A stretch of DNA of 64,000 bases, taken from positions 1,054,001 through 1,118,000 of the forward strand of contig CAVQVN010000009.1 of NCBI GenBank assembly GCA_963717135.1, in the 5' to 3' direction. The notes beneath the pieces were generated by a model. The model was not told the DNA's origin. It did no database searches and saw nothing but the letters and a program-made list of their open reading frames with translations. Position 1 is the stretch's first letter. Each line of letters opens with the position of its first letter. Positions 25,385-33,698 of the stretch are shown piece by piece. The position numbers and the translations under genes were made by a program. This DNA comes from UBA4744 sp963717135. Its GTDB lineage: Bacteria; Actinomycetota; Acidimicrobiia; Spongiisociales; UBA4744.

Positions 25385-25777
25385 CTATGGGACGGTCAGT
25401 GCCTGGGTGCGGGATCTGGCGAGCCTGAAGTGGATGGCAGCGAGAAGGAGATAGCTGACGGTACCGACTGGGCTGGCGGTGAGCGCGCCGACAATGGAAA
25501 AGACTCCCCCAGCCACCAGGGCCGGACCAGCGGCAGCCCTCCTGGCGAGTATGGCGATGGCGACCGCGGCCTGGAAGACGATCACCAATACGGTGACAGC
25601 GACACTGTTTGGCAGGAGCACTTCTTCGATAAGTTGTCGGGCTGGTCGGATCCACGCCAGGTTCGCCATGTCGCCATAGAACTTCTCGCTGTGTCGCAGC
25701 GTGTCGAACGTCTGAGCGCCGGCTCCAATCGCCCAAAGTACGCCGATCGCGAGCTCAGCTAGGTTTCTCTTCGTCAT
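25385..25777 (-). CDS. Small four-TM membrane protein
   Basis: 130 residues with helices at about 8-24, 52-74, 80-98 and 100-120, and a charged loop RHSEKFYGDMANLAWIRPARQ. No family recognised. Its ATG overlaps the stop of a short upstream frame (TAATG), hinting at coupling. Confidence 0.68.
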   Translation of the reverse strand: MTKRNLAELAIGVLWAIGAGAQTFDTLRHSEKFYGDMANLAWIRPARQLIEEVLLPNSVAVTVLVIVFQAAVAIAILARRAAAGPALVAGGVFSIVGALTASPVGTVSYLLLAAIHFRLARSRTQALTVP

Positions 25778-25971
25778 TAATCGGCTCTGACCGAGATGAC
25801 CTGTTTGCCCGGAACGGCACCATGCGGGTCGTCGGAGACAGCCGGTGTGTCGGCCGGCATCCGTACCGTGACAAAGCGGGGACAGAGCGACGCGTGCTTC
25901 GTCTCACTGGCAAAGCTCACACTCCGCCCTCCTACGGCGTGGAAAGGAGCTGGGATGACCAGATCCATCAT
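25777..25971 (-). CDS. Short frame, possible gene fragment
   Basis: 64 codons, unrecognised. It is listed only because its stop overlaps the next start (TAATG) and its composition resembles real coding (for example VTVRMPADTPAVSDDPHG). It could be the 3' end of a deleted gene. Confidence 0.3.
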   Translation of the reverse strand: MMDLVIPAPFHAVGGRSVSFASETKHASLCPRFVTVRMPADTPAVSDDPHGAVPGKQVISVRAD

Positions 25972-26529
25972 CAGCTCGACCTCGCCGGTCCAGGTTTTGA
26001 TGCAGGCTCGGGCATCGGCTCTCTCAAATCATCGGACCGGATTCCAACCCTAGTCCCAGTCACAGTGAACGGCCCACAGCGAGCCGTTAAGGAAGGCGAC
26101 GCCGGGGCCGATCGAGGCGTCAGCCACCGAAGCACCTGCCCAAGGTCACACCTATTTCCAGATATCGAGCGATAACGCACCCTTCGCAGAGTGTCCCCGA
26201 ACGGCACTTCCCGGATCGGGTGGTCGAACACCCACCGTGACGATGCTCCTTCACGAGACGCGCTCTATCTGCCGGATCCAGAGCGACTTGCGTGGCTGAT
26301 CTGGGTCCGCCCAGTCGTCGCTATGCGCTACTTGTAGACGCCTTGGCTGGCTTCATCCAGACAAGGGGCAAGTGGGCGCCGAGTGCCGGTTGTGGAAGGG
26401 AGTACGGCGACATAGGCCCTTACCAGTTGCCTGATTCGGGTGTCTTTTGGGTGCTCGTCAACATTGAAGACCCCCATCTCTAGAGAGATGTAGCGCCCGC
26501 GTCGAACCGTGGCGAAGTTGCCGAACCGT
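25972..26529. other. Intergenic zone with a repeat copy and no recognisable gene
   Basis: Open frames here have no motif support. Repeat copy D lies at 26173-26207. Confidence 0.55.
26173..26207. repeat. Intergenic repeat, copy D (3' core)
   Basis: The 35-bp core, beginning TAACGCAC and ending CGGCAC, matches copy A at 24 of 35 positions. The 5' half is too diverged to align. Confidence 0.5.
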
Positions 26530-27429
26530 TCAGTACTGCTTGATGGCTTTCTGACGTTGTCTGCGTTCGCGGCGTTCGGGGGGCGCCGGCATTTCATCCT
26601 TTTGGAGGGCCCATCCCGCCCAGTCCTGCTTGAACATGGCGTATCGAGCGAAGCCGAGCGGGTTCTTGACCCGGGCGACGACCCGACCCGGCAACATGTA
26701 CATGTTCCAGGTGCCATAGCTGACATTGAGCAGGTCACGGACGGGAATGTCGCCCAGCGGGTCGTAGGGCGACGACACCATCTCCAGCTTGCCGGCGCCG
26801 CTTCTGACATCGTCACGGGGTCGTAACAGCGCGACGTCCCGGACAAGTCTTGGCAGATAGTCGAAGCCGCCACCCGTACCCGGGAAGAACTTGAACATGA
26901 AGGCAACAATCTTCCGACTGGGGTAGCCCTCTAGGTCGTCGACTTCTGGCCCGATGGCGTCGAGAGCGGTTGCGCTGACGACGTCGCTGAGCTCGACTTC
27001 GATGTGCAGCACCTCGACGCCTCGCCGGATGACCCTGCCCATCACCAGGTTGTCGGTCCGTTCCAGTGTGATTCTCTCGGCGATCTTCTTGGGAAAGCCA
27101 TGCGTCTCTCTGCCTGCGACCATCGCCATATCGTTGTCCACGGGCACCGCCAGGGGGTACCACCCCGGCTCGCCCTTGTACACGGCACTCAGGGACAGCC
27201 ACCCCTCGTTATACGAGGAGGGACCGAAGTTGGTCTCCGGGTATCGGGCTACGAACGCCCACCCAAGAGGTTCGTCGGCCGGAACGAGTGGTTTCGGCAG
27301 GATGGTCTGCACAACGTCGGGGTCCGTGCGAAACACCGCCGACAGGATCTCGGCGTTTCTATTTTCGGGCACGAAGGGACCTTTCTGCCAGAGACGCTTC
27401 AGTTCGGATTTGGTCAGGGAGTACAACAT
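26530..27429 (-). CDS. Acetoacetate decarboxylase-family protein
   Basis: 299 residues from the ATG with an AAAGGAG site 8 nt upstream; a start ten codons earlier is less likely. The ADC fold is supported by the Schiff-base lysine motif (GRETHGFPKKIAE, K114/K115). Actinobacterial family members often act on other beta-keto or aldol substrates, so decarboxylation of acetoacetate is not certain. The C-terminus ends in a basic RRERRQRQK stretch. Monocistronic. Confidence 0.88.
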   Translation of the reverse strand: MLYSLTKSELKRLWQKGPFVPENRNAEILSAVFRTDPDVVQTILPKPLVPADEPLGWAFVARYPETNFGPSSYNEGWLSLSAVYKGEPGWYPLAVPVDNDMAMVAGRETHGFPKKIAERITLERTDNLVMGRVIRRGVEVLHIEVELSDVVSATALDAIGPEVDDLEGYPSRKIVAFMFKFFPGTGGGFDYLPRLVRDVALLRPRDDVRSGAGKLEMVSSPYDPLGDIPVRDLLNVSYGTWNMYMLPGRVVARVKNPLGFARYAMFKQDWAGWALQKDEMPAPPERRERRQRQKAIKQY

Positions 27430-27570
27430 GACCGGACTCCTTTCGCCTAGTCCCCCCAATCTCGCGCTAGCGAAACGTCAATACAAGCGTCAACGGGCAG
27501 ATTCGGGCGGCCAGGGGGCGGCCCGCAAAACCGGACACGTCAATCGTGCCTTGCCAGGGCTCTGCGACGC

Positions 27571-27700
27571 CGATCAGATCACTCAATCTCGAGCCATAAC
27601 GCACATTCCGGCGAGTGATCGATAGCGGCACCTCGGAGTGCGCCCCCTTGCCGCCGAGTCCACCACGTACGGTGACGAGTGGTTTGCTCAGAACTGCCGG
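27571..27700. repeat. Intergenic repeat, copy E (long form)
   Basis: The 5' 61 bp (CGATCA...CGGCAC) belongs to the same family as copies A-C. The 3' part (27651-27700) matches 29363-29412 at 46 of 50 positions. Confidence 0.7.
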
Positions 27701-27770
27701 ATCGGCTCGGAACGAAGTGCGCGAGATCGCCGAGGGAGGTGAGTGATATGGGCGGTGGGTTCCTGCTGGC

Positions 27771-28226
27771 CTAAGGGTTGTGGTTCCACCAGTCGCTGGG
27801 TTCCCACGTCTCCCGGGTGCGGTACGGATCGAGGAGATTCCGGGTCGCTGAGGCGACAGCCCGGGCGGCAGAGCTGAGACACACCCAAACGGCCACTGCC
27901 AACAGGAAGAAGCCCAGTGGCTCGGTGAACCAGTAAGACGACACGATCGCTACGACCATTGCAACTCCGGCCAACACCGCCCATCGGGTGATCTGTTGGA
28001 TGCGCTGGGTTTCACGGTGATGATGTTCCGCCCAGGCGACCGCACCCGAGCGGCGGGGGTGGAGTTCCAGAGGTCGGCCTCGATACGCCAACTCCCACTC
28101 GCCCGGACCCCGCAGCCGAATCCGGTACCGCCTTGCCACCAGATCGTCCTCATCGCTCGTCCACCGCAACCGACCCTGCGGCACGCCGATCCGCTCTCCT
28201 TCTGCGGGTGATCTCGTACGCATCAT
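27771..28226 (-). CDS. Hypothetical protein with two membrane helices
   Basis: 151 residues from one of two adjacent ATGs; the true start is unsure because no ribosome-binding site is evident. The N-terminal soluble part (ARRYRIRLRGPGEWELAYRGRPLELHPRRSGAVAWAEHH) looks like a small beta domain. It is followed by two helices (about 84-123) and ends in EPSDWWNHNP. Not recognised. Confidence 0.55.
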   Translation of the reverse strand: MMRTRSPAEGERIGVPQGRLRWTSDEDDLVARRYRIRLRGPGEWELAYRGRPLELHPRRSGAVAWAEHHHRETQRIQQITRWAVLAGVAMVVAIVSSYWFTEPLGFFLLAVAVWVCLSSAARAVASATRNLLDPYRTRETWEPSDWWNHNP

Positions 28227-28402
28227 CGTGCTACCGCAGATCATTGTATCAATCGGGTCACTGACCATGAACGGGTTCCCTGACACCACGCGGAAGGCTG
28301 AATATGCTCGATGTTGACCGTCCCATCGCGCGCGCAGTATCGGCACCTCGGCGAGCAGCCTCGCAATTACTCAGCATCATGTCTGGATGGATCGGCCGGG
28401 TC

Positions 28403-29131
28403 TCAGAAGAGCCAGCGGAGCCGAATGGCACCCCACGCGATGTGCCACAGGGAGTAGTAGGCGAGCCGGAACGCGTACATCGACACGAAGCCGAAGCGGC
28501 GGAAGACGTGAAGCTGTACCAGTCCGAAGGCGAGCAGCTGAAGACCCGAGAACACCGCAGTCGCCGCCGTGGTGGCCGTCGCCGTCTGGAAACCGGCCTC
28601 AAGCAGAGCAACTGGTATCGCCAGGAGCCAAAACGCGCGATCGGAAGGGATGCCAGATCGGGCGAAGAGAGCGACCAGCAACGCCAGTGGTACGGCATGG
28701 AGGCACACCTCGACCAGGAAACCGATTGCCGGGTAGAAGAAGAAGGCGTCGGGGGCCGGCACATTCATGCCTCGGGGATACCGAAGCAGCAGGTCCGCAC
28801 CGATGGCGGCCACAGCGAACAGGGGTACGGCTACGGCCGTGAACCGAAGACCTGCCAGCACACCTTTTCCACTGACGATCTCGAAGGAACCGTGGGACCG
28901 AAGGTAGGCAAGCGAGACGAAAGCGAGGGCCGAGACCGCGACCATCACCACCACGGGGTTGGTGGGGCCTACGTACCGCGCAAACACCGACCGATCAATG
29001 TGAGTTTGGACGACGGAGAGCGCCACCGCCACCAAGGCGGTCACACCCAGCACCGCGTACTGGACCCACACGATCACGCTCCATCCGACTCTTCTGCCGG
29101 CATCCCACGGCTCCAACCCGCCACACAGCAC
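28403..29131 (-). CDS. Multi-pass membrane protein, possibly CPBP-protease-like
   Basis: 242 residues with about seven hydrophobic segments. FLVEVCLHAVPLALLV and AYYSLWHIAWGA offer Glu/His placements reminiscent of CAAX-protease (CPBP) membrane proteins, but the EExxxR motif is absent, so the assignment is tentative. Confidence 0.6.
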   Translation of the reverse strand: MLCGGLEPWDAGRRVGWSVIVWVQYAVLGVTALVAVALSVVQTHIDRSVFARYVGPTNPVVVMVAVSALAFVSLAYLRSHGSFEIVSGKGVLAGLRFTAVAVPLFAVAAIGADLLLRYPRGMNVPAPDAFFFYPAIGFLVEVCLHAVPLALLVALFARSGIPSDRAFWLLAIPVALLEAGFQTATATTAATAVFSGLQLLAFGLVQLHVFRRFGFVSMYAFRLAYYSLWHIAWGAIRLRWLF

Positions 29132-29447
29132 GTGCCACCCCGCCGAGGCCGGCCAAGGAGGTGGGTGTCGGCAACCCGTCTATCGCAGCCTATCTAGCGG
29201 ATCGGCCCCGAGCCGGTCGGGTGCGTTGCCCGTTCGGGGAGGCGGGTGCAGCAGCCCCTCCCGATACCCGCTCTCGTCGAGAGCAGCGCCGATCATCAGA
29301 TATGAGCGATGTTGCCCCAATCCTTGATGAGCACCCCACGGCACGTCGGAGGCGTTCCCTCGCCGCCGAGGCCACGACGAACAGTGACGAGTGGTTTGCT
29401 CAGAACTGCCGGTTCTGTAGCGGGGTATGACGGCCGACCGTGGTTGA
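29132..29447. other. Intergenic region carrying repeat copy F
   Basis: No gene seen; open frames in it are coincident with the repeat at 29290-29412. Confidence 0.55.
29290..29412. repeat. Intergenic repeat, copy F (long form)
   Basis: The 5' 55 bp (CGATCATC...CGGCAC) is a diverged family member. The 3' 50 bp (29363-29412) is nearly identical to copy E. Confidence 0.65.
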
Positions 29448-29493
29448 TTGACCAGCACTCGTCGATCTCCTACACTTAACCAAGAGGTTAAGT
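29448..29493 (+). promoter_or_regulatory. arsR-type promoter with palindromic operator
   Basis: TTGACC (29448-29453) and TACACT (29471-29476) are 17 bp apart. A perfect palindrome ACTTAACC-aaga-GGTTAAGT (29474-29493) runs from the -10 box to the base before the ATG. This is an ideal autorepression site for the ArsR protein it precedes. Confidence 0.75.
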
Positions 29494-29853
29494 ATGGAGA
29501 CCAGCACGATGGATGATCTCTGCCAGGTGTTCGAGGCTATGGCTAACGAGCACAGGCGTGAGATGATTCGTGAGCTTGCCCTCCTACCCCGGTCGATAAG
29601 CCAACTGGCAGCGCTGCGGCACCTGTCACTGCCGGCGATTCACAAGCATGTGCGAGTGCTCGAGGATGCTGCCATGGTCCGACGGCGCAAGATCGGTCGG
29701 ACCAACTTCCTGGCCCTCGAACGGGAACCGCTCAGACGCCTTCAGGCATGGATGGACCAGTTTCACCCTTGGTGGGGCACCGACGAGGAGTCGTTGGATA
29801 ACTATGCCGAATACCTCAGTAACGACCCAACTACCAGCAAGGAGCAATCGTGA
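29494..29853 (+). CDS. ArsR-family winged-helix repressor
   Basis: 119 residues: MANEHRREMIRELALLPRSISQLAALRHLSLPAIHKHVRVLEDAAMVRRRKIGRTNFLAL is a canonical ArsR HTH (helix-turn-helix about 34-55). There is no metal-binding cysteine motif, so it belongs to the metal-independent SdpR-like group that often controls small enzymes. It overlaps the next gene by 4 bp (GTGA). Confidence 0.9.
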   Translation: METSTMDDLCQVFEAMANEHRREMIRELALLPRSISQLAALRHLSLPAIHKHVRVLEDAAMVRRRKIGRTNFLALEREPLRRLQAWMDQFHPWWGTDEESLDNYAEYLSNDPTTSKEQS

Positions 29854-30137
29854 GGAAGTTTGTGTTTCTAGCCCACGGCGAAATGGAACGGACGCCCGAG
29901 TTCCAAGAAGCCCACATGAAGTGGTGGTCTTCGATTCAGGGCCATGTAGTGGACTCTGGCAACCCGCTGTTCAATGGCCGGAACGTGACCAAGGACGGAA
30001 CCGTTTCAGAAATCACCCCCGACATGGCTCCTTCGCTGGGCTATTCGATCGTGCAAGCCGAGTCGATCGACGAAGCGGTGGCGTTACTTGCCGACTGTCC
30101 GATGGACATGCGGATTTACGAAGCGATGCCAATGTAA
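29850..30137 (+). CDS. YCII-related small enzyme
   Basis: 95 residues from a GTG that overlaps the arsR stop. The YCII fold (MRKFVFLAHGEM..., GYSIVQAESIDEAVALLADCP) is a ferredoxin-like dimer with a His/Asp pair in some members. Function unknown; operonic with the ArsR regulator. Confidence 0.8.
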   Translation: MRKFVFLAHGEMERTPEFQEAHMKWWSSIQGHVVDSGNPLFNGRNVTKDGTVSEITPDMAPSLGYSIVQAESIDEAVALLADCPMDMRIYEAMPM

Positions 30138-30165
30138 GGACCACGCTCCCGGGTCACCAGATGCG

Positions 30166-30410
30166 GCGCACCTACCGAGACCTCTCCCGGCGGCACCGTC
30201 GACACGATCGACGACGACCTTCGCTGGTACTTCGAGGAAGTCGCCGCGTCGGATGCGGCTATTGCTGAGATGGTGTCACTCGACACCGCCGGGGCAGGGC
30301 ATGGCCGCCCGCTGCGAGCCACCCTCGTGAAGATGATCGACGAGTACGCCATCCACGCCGGTCAAGCCCACATGCTCAGGTTCGCAGCACTCGGCGAGAT
30401 GATCCGATAG
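30166..30410 (+). pseudogene. C-terminal remnant of a DUF664/DinB-fold protein
   Basis: In frame with the YCII stop, the sequence reads TIDDDLRWYFEEVAASDAAIAEMV...MIDEYAIHAGQAHMLRFAALGEMIR and then a stop. This is the last third of a DUF664 (DinB/mycothiol-transferase-like) protein, with the conserved EYA-HAGQA helix. The N-terminal two thirds and a start codon are missing. The last 20 bp (GCACTCGGCGAGATGATCCG) recur exactly at 31069-31088. Confidence 0.7.
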
Positions 30411-30562
30411 CCGGCTGTCGGGTTCAGAACTGATGCGCTCTTCGGTCTGGCGGCGACGCCACGGCGGGTCGCTGGGTCCCGTTCCTCAGTCAGCGTCCCG
30501 ATAGGAGCGGTGGCTGTATGGTACGGATCAGGAGCACTTCGAGGCCGAAGGGAGGAAGCCTC

Positions 30563-31024
30563 ATGCCGATCGTCGATTTCACGGAAGTCTCGACTCAGGG
30601 TCTCGAGTCGTCGCCGGTGGCCGACGCACTCGCCGGTTTGCGAGCAAATGAAGCCCGCTACTTCAAGAACAAGTACGACCACGTGTTCAGCGTTGAGCCG
30701 GCGAGTGAGGCGGCTGATGTGATCGCGTGGGTGCATCGGGTCCTCGATGAAGAGCGTGGCATCGTCATCGCCTCGCCTCCGTTGGAAGCCACCAGGTTCG
30801 AGGTCGAGGGCATCCGGATGGCGTATGTGTTCTACCAGAGCGGGTTGTCGATCAACGTGATGTATACCATCGAGGATGGGGGGAAGCGGGCTGTTGGGTT
30901 CAAGTTGGCGGATGGGATGGATGTCCCTGACGAACTGGCGTCGCGTTTCAAGTTCGCCCGACAGAAGTCCAAACTCGCCGGCACGATTCGCGGGTCGTTC
31001 TTCGTCATCAAGGGCGAGTATTGA
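30563..31024 (+). CDS. Hypothetical protein, unrecognised
   Basis: 153 residues from the ATG 5-6 nt after GGAGGAAG; a start 15 codons upstream is not supported. It contains YFKNKYDHVFSVEPASEAADVIAWVHRVLDEERGIVIASPP and a C-terminal basic stretch RFKFARQKSKLAGTIRGSFFVIKGEY. It appears to be a soluble alpha/beta protein of unknown function. Confidence 0.65.
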   Translation: MPIVDFTEVSTQGLESSPVADALAGLRANEARYFKNKYDHVFSVEPASEAADVIAWVHRVLDEERGIVIASPPLEATRFEVEGIRMAYVFYQSGLSINVMYTIEDGGKRAVGFKLADGMDVPDELASRFKFARQKSKLAGTIRGSFFVIKGEY

Positions 31025-31153
31025 ACCCGCCGGATCGACCAGGAAAGACCTCTAAGCGCTAGTTCAACGCACTCGGCGAGATGATCCGCAAGCTCTGGTC
31101 CTGCTCTCCGGTGGTCTGAGGCGGAGGTCCCTGCGGGATACCTTCACCAGCGC

Positions 31154-31209
31154 CGATCACCAAATCGGGGGCACGAACGAGCATCCTGCTGAGTGCGCTG
31201 TATAGGCAT
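31154..31209. repeat. 56-bp intergenic repeat, copy B
   Basis: Identical in length to copies A and C, with 20 of 21 matches to A in its central block (CATCCTGCTGAGTGCGCTGTA). About 65 bp upstream is the 20-bp echo of the DUF664 tail (31069-31088). Confidence 0.75.
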
Positions 31210-31339
31210 CTCGGCGGGCGGTGCCTTCGGCCACTGAGGGTGCGATGTCGGAGAGCCGCTTTCGAGTCCTCGACCGCGGGCTGGGTTTCCGGGCTTGAGC
31301 GGCTGGATCTGGGAACCAGGCGCATCGGCGGCGTGGCCG

Positions 31340-31924
31340 TCAGTGACCGCTCGTCGGTTTGATGTCTTTGACGACGACCCAGCGGTGTCTGCCGATCATG
31401 CGGTCCTTGGTGAACCCGGCCTTCTCGAACGTGGAGAGTGCTCCGTGGAAGAGGAATCCGGCCGGGACCGCGTCTGCTGGCTCGGGGTAGCCCTCGACTC
31501 GGCCCCCGCCGAGCTCGGCGATCAGCTCGAGGGCTCCCGCCAGGGCAGCGGTAGCCACGCCGCGACGGCGATGTCCCTTGCCCACGAAGTTGCAGGCGAT
31601 CCGCCAGTCCGGCAGGTCGACCAGTTCTTTCTCGTATTCTCTGCGGTTCTTGATGCGGGGCAGCTCGTCAGGTGCGCCAAACTGGCACCAGCCGACACAA
31701 TCTTCACCATCGAAGACCAACGCGGCGTGGGCGGTGCCGGCCCGCACCCGGTCAAGCTTGCGTTCCCGGTTTGGTTCGACGGCGTCGGCGTGACTGTCAT
31801 CGGCGGGGTGAAAGCCCATACACCAGCAGCCACCAAAGATCCCTCCGTTGGCCTCCACCAGGTCGGCGAAGGCGCCCCAGGTCGACTCGTCGAGTGGCCT
31901 GATCGTGTACCGGGACGATGTCAC
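31340..31924 (-). CDS. GNAT-family N-acetyltransferase
   Basis: 194 residues from the GTG at 31924, overlapping the upstream VOC stop by 4 bp; a longer frame to 32050 is antisense to the VOC gene. It contains GGIFGGCWCMGFHP near the N-terminus, GWCQFGAPDELPRI, and the acetyl-CoA loop GKGHRRRGVATAALAGALELI (motif A, about 115-135). The family is common in actinobacteria with unknown substrate. Confidence 0.85.
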   Translation of the reverse strand: MTSSRYTIRPLDESTWGAFADLVEANGGIFGGCWCMGFHPADDSHADAVEPNRERKLDRVRAGTAHAALVFDGEDCVGWCQFGAPDELPRIKNRREYEKELVDLPDWRIACNFVGKGHRRRGVATAALAGALELIAELGGGRVEGYPEPADAVPAGFLFHGALSTFEKAGFTKDRMIGRHRWVVVKDIKPTSGH

Positions 31925-32154
31925 GAATCTACCCACAGATCGAGGTGCACCTGCTGAGGTGGGGAACCGTGGGGCCGGTCGGGGGGCACGTGGTCGGGTG
32001 CATGCTGGACGCCAACTCGTGGTTCGCCGTCGACCACGACCATGTGCCATCCATCGTCCCGATCGACGTCGCCACCGAGCACTCCCGCCCAGAACGCACT
32101 CTCCTCCTCGAGATCTGCGGCGTCGAAGGTCACAACCTGGGATCTGATCCTCAT
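31921..32154 (-). CDS. Truncated VOC (glyoxalase-like) protein, N-terminal half
   Basis: 77 residues matching the first half of a VOC/glyoxalase-bleomycin resistance protein (VVTFDAADLEEESAFWAGVLGG, WHMVVVDGEPRVGVQ, QQVHLDLWVDS). It stops exactly where the second beta-alpha-beta-beta-beta unit should begin (normal length about 120). The stop overlaps the GNAT GTG. -10 TAGCGT lies 6 nt before the ATG (leaderless). A deletion probably fused the stump to the GNAT gene; whether the half-protein folds as a dimer is unknown. Confidence 0.7.
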   Translation of the reverse strand: MRIRSQVVTFDAADLEEESAFWAGVLGGDVDRDDGWHMVVVDGEPRVGVQHAPDHVPPDRPHGSPPQQVHLDLWVDS

Positions 32155-32566
32155 GCGAAAACGCTACACGGCCGGTGATCCGACCGCGCTTTGAGCCGCC
32201 TGCATCGGCTGAAAGTTCTCGACTGGTAGCCCACCCGGCAACCTATGCGCACCGATCACCGATTCTGGGACCAGAACGCACACATCGCCCAACAGCCCTG
32301 AGCGGCACTTCGAGGATCGGTGCCGATGGTCACTCAACGAAGTGCTCACGCGTTCGCTTCGTCGGCGAGGATCCGGTCGAGTGTGCGCCGGCCCATGCGA
32401 TGCATTGGCGGGTTGCTCTCGATGTAGTATGCCCACCTGATGCCCGAGTCGGAGGACCGGGCCCGAGCGGCAATCGACGCTGCACTCGGCGCTCCTGCGG
32501 AATCCCCGTGAGGCGCCGAACCGCCCCTGATCGCGTTTTCCCTGGTCAAAGCGCTATGACGGACCC
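32155..32566. other. Intergenic region with repeat copy C
   Basis: It holds the VOC promoter and repeat copy C. A plus-strand snippet near 32441 reads like the first 20 codons of a longer protein (MPESEDRARAAIDAALGA) but is cut by a stop, so is treated as a remnant. Confidence 0.5.
32253..32308. repeat. 56-bp intergenic repeat, copy C
   Basis: CGATCACC...CGGCAC, exactly 56 bp as in A and B, about 60% identical to A. Confidence 0.65.
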
Positions 32567-33577
32567 CTACCCCCCGATGTAGCTCATCTCCACCTTGGGG
32601 AGGTCAACGGTTTCCGACGAGCGGATCTCCGAGTAGCGATCGTCCCGGACTCCCCAGATCCCGGCCAGGGTGTCGCGGATCTCCTCGTCGGTGGCACTGG
32701 ACCGCAGCAGGGCTCGCAGGTCATACCCCTTGGTGGCGAACAGGCACGTGTAGAGCGCCCCGTCGGCCGAGATCCTCCCCCGGGTGCAGTCACCGCAGAA
32801 GGGTTGGGTGACGGAGGAGATCACTCCGATCTCTCCGTGACCGTCCTTGTACCGATACCGGCGGGCCACTTCACCCCGGTAGCCGGGATCGAGCGGTTCG
32901 AGGGGCATCTCGGCGTTGATCATCGCCACGATCTGGGCGGCCGGCACGACATCGTCGAGCCGCCAGCCGTTGGTGTGGCCGACATCCATGAACTCGATAA
33001 AGCGGATGATGTGCCCGGTGTCCCGGAAATAGCGGGCCATCGCTACCACCGTATGGTCGTTGACGCCCCGTTTGACCACCGCGTTGACCTTGACCGGCCC
33101 CAACCCCACTTCGTGGGCGACGTTGATGCCCTCGAGCACCTTGGCGACCGGGAAGTCGACGTCGTTCATGGCCCGGAACACGGTATCGTCGAGCGAATCG
33201 AGACTGACCGAGATGCGATCCAGTCCTGCATCCTTCAACACCTGGGCTTTGCGAGCCAGCAGCGCCCCGTTGGTGGTCATGGTCAATTCGAGACCACCGA
33301 GTGCTTTGAGCGAACCGATCAGATGCTCGAGGTCCTTGCGCAACAGCGGCTCGCCGCCGGTGATCCGCACCTTGTGGACTCCCAGTTCTTTGGAGAGCCG
33401 CACCAACCGTTCGATCTCCTCGAAGGTGAGCAACAGGTCCCGGCCCAGGAACTCGAAGTCGCGGGTGAAGATCTCCTTGGGCATGCAGTAGGTGCACCGG
33501 AAATTGCACCGGTCGGTGACCGAGATCCGCAGATCCCGCAAAGGGCGTTTCAGCGAGTCGTATACCGGTGCGGTCAT
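32567..33577 (-). CDS. moaA: GTP 3',8-cyclase MoaA (molybdenum cofactor biosynthesis)
   Basis: A 336-residue radical-SAM enzyme converting GTP to (8S)-3',8-cyclo-GTP, the first step of molybdopterin synthesis. The N-terminal cluster is C24, C28, C31 (CX3CX2C); the C-terminal cluster is C261, C264, C278 (CX2CX13C). The GGEP motif and the essential C-terminal GG tail (MSYIGG) are present, so it should be active. It would serve the NarG and molybdenum hydroxylase enzymes of this window. Isolated from other moa genes here. A small hairpin (33592-33608) lies 15 nt upstream. Confidence 0.97.
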   Translation of the reverse strand: MTAPVYDSLKRPLRDLRISVTDRCNFRCTYCMPKEIFTRDFEFLGRDLLLTFEEIERLVRLSKELGVHKVRITGGEPLLRKDLEHLIGSLKALGGLELTMTTNGALLARKAQVLKDAGLDRISVSLDSLDDTVFRAMNDVDFPVAKVLEGINVAHEVGLGPVKVNAVVKRGVNDHTVVAMARYFRDTGHIIRFIEFMDVGHTNGWRLDDVVPAAQIVAMINAEMPLEPLDPGYRGEVARRYRYKDGHGEIGVISSVTQPFCGDCTRGRISADGALYTCLFATKGYDLRALLRSSATDEEIRDTLAGIWGVRDDRYSEIRSSETVDLPKVEMSYIGG

Positions 33578-33698
33578 GAGTGAAGCATGGTACTGCCTGG
33601 TTGGCAGTGGGTCGGCGGCGAGCAGGCTGAAAAGATCGACCCCCCTGCGGCTGTAGCAGAGGGGTCAGAAGGGGCAAGCCGAGCACGGCTCCGGCCCC

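Noticed and set aside
20397..32308. Integron attC sites
   Set aside because: The 56-bp repeats lack RYYYAAC/GTTRRRY ends, stems are not conserved by compensating changes, genes between them are on both strands and no IntI-type integrase is present in the window.
32441..32510. Start of a restriction or helicase gene (MPESEDRARAAIDAALGA)
   Set aside because: The frame stops after 23 codons and no continuation is found in other frames.
33592..33608. Moco riboswitch upstream of moaA
   Set aside because: Only a 6-bp hairpin is present; the multi-helix Moco motif cannot be drawn.
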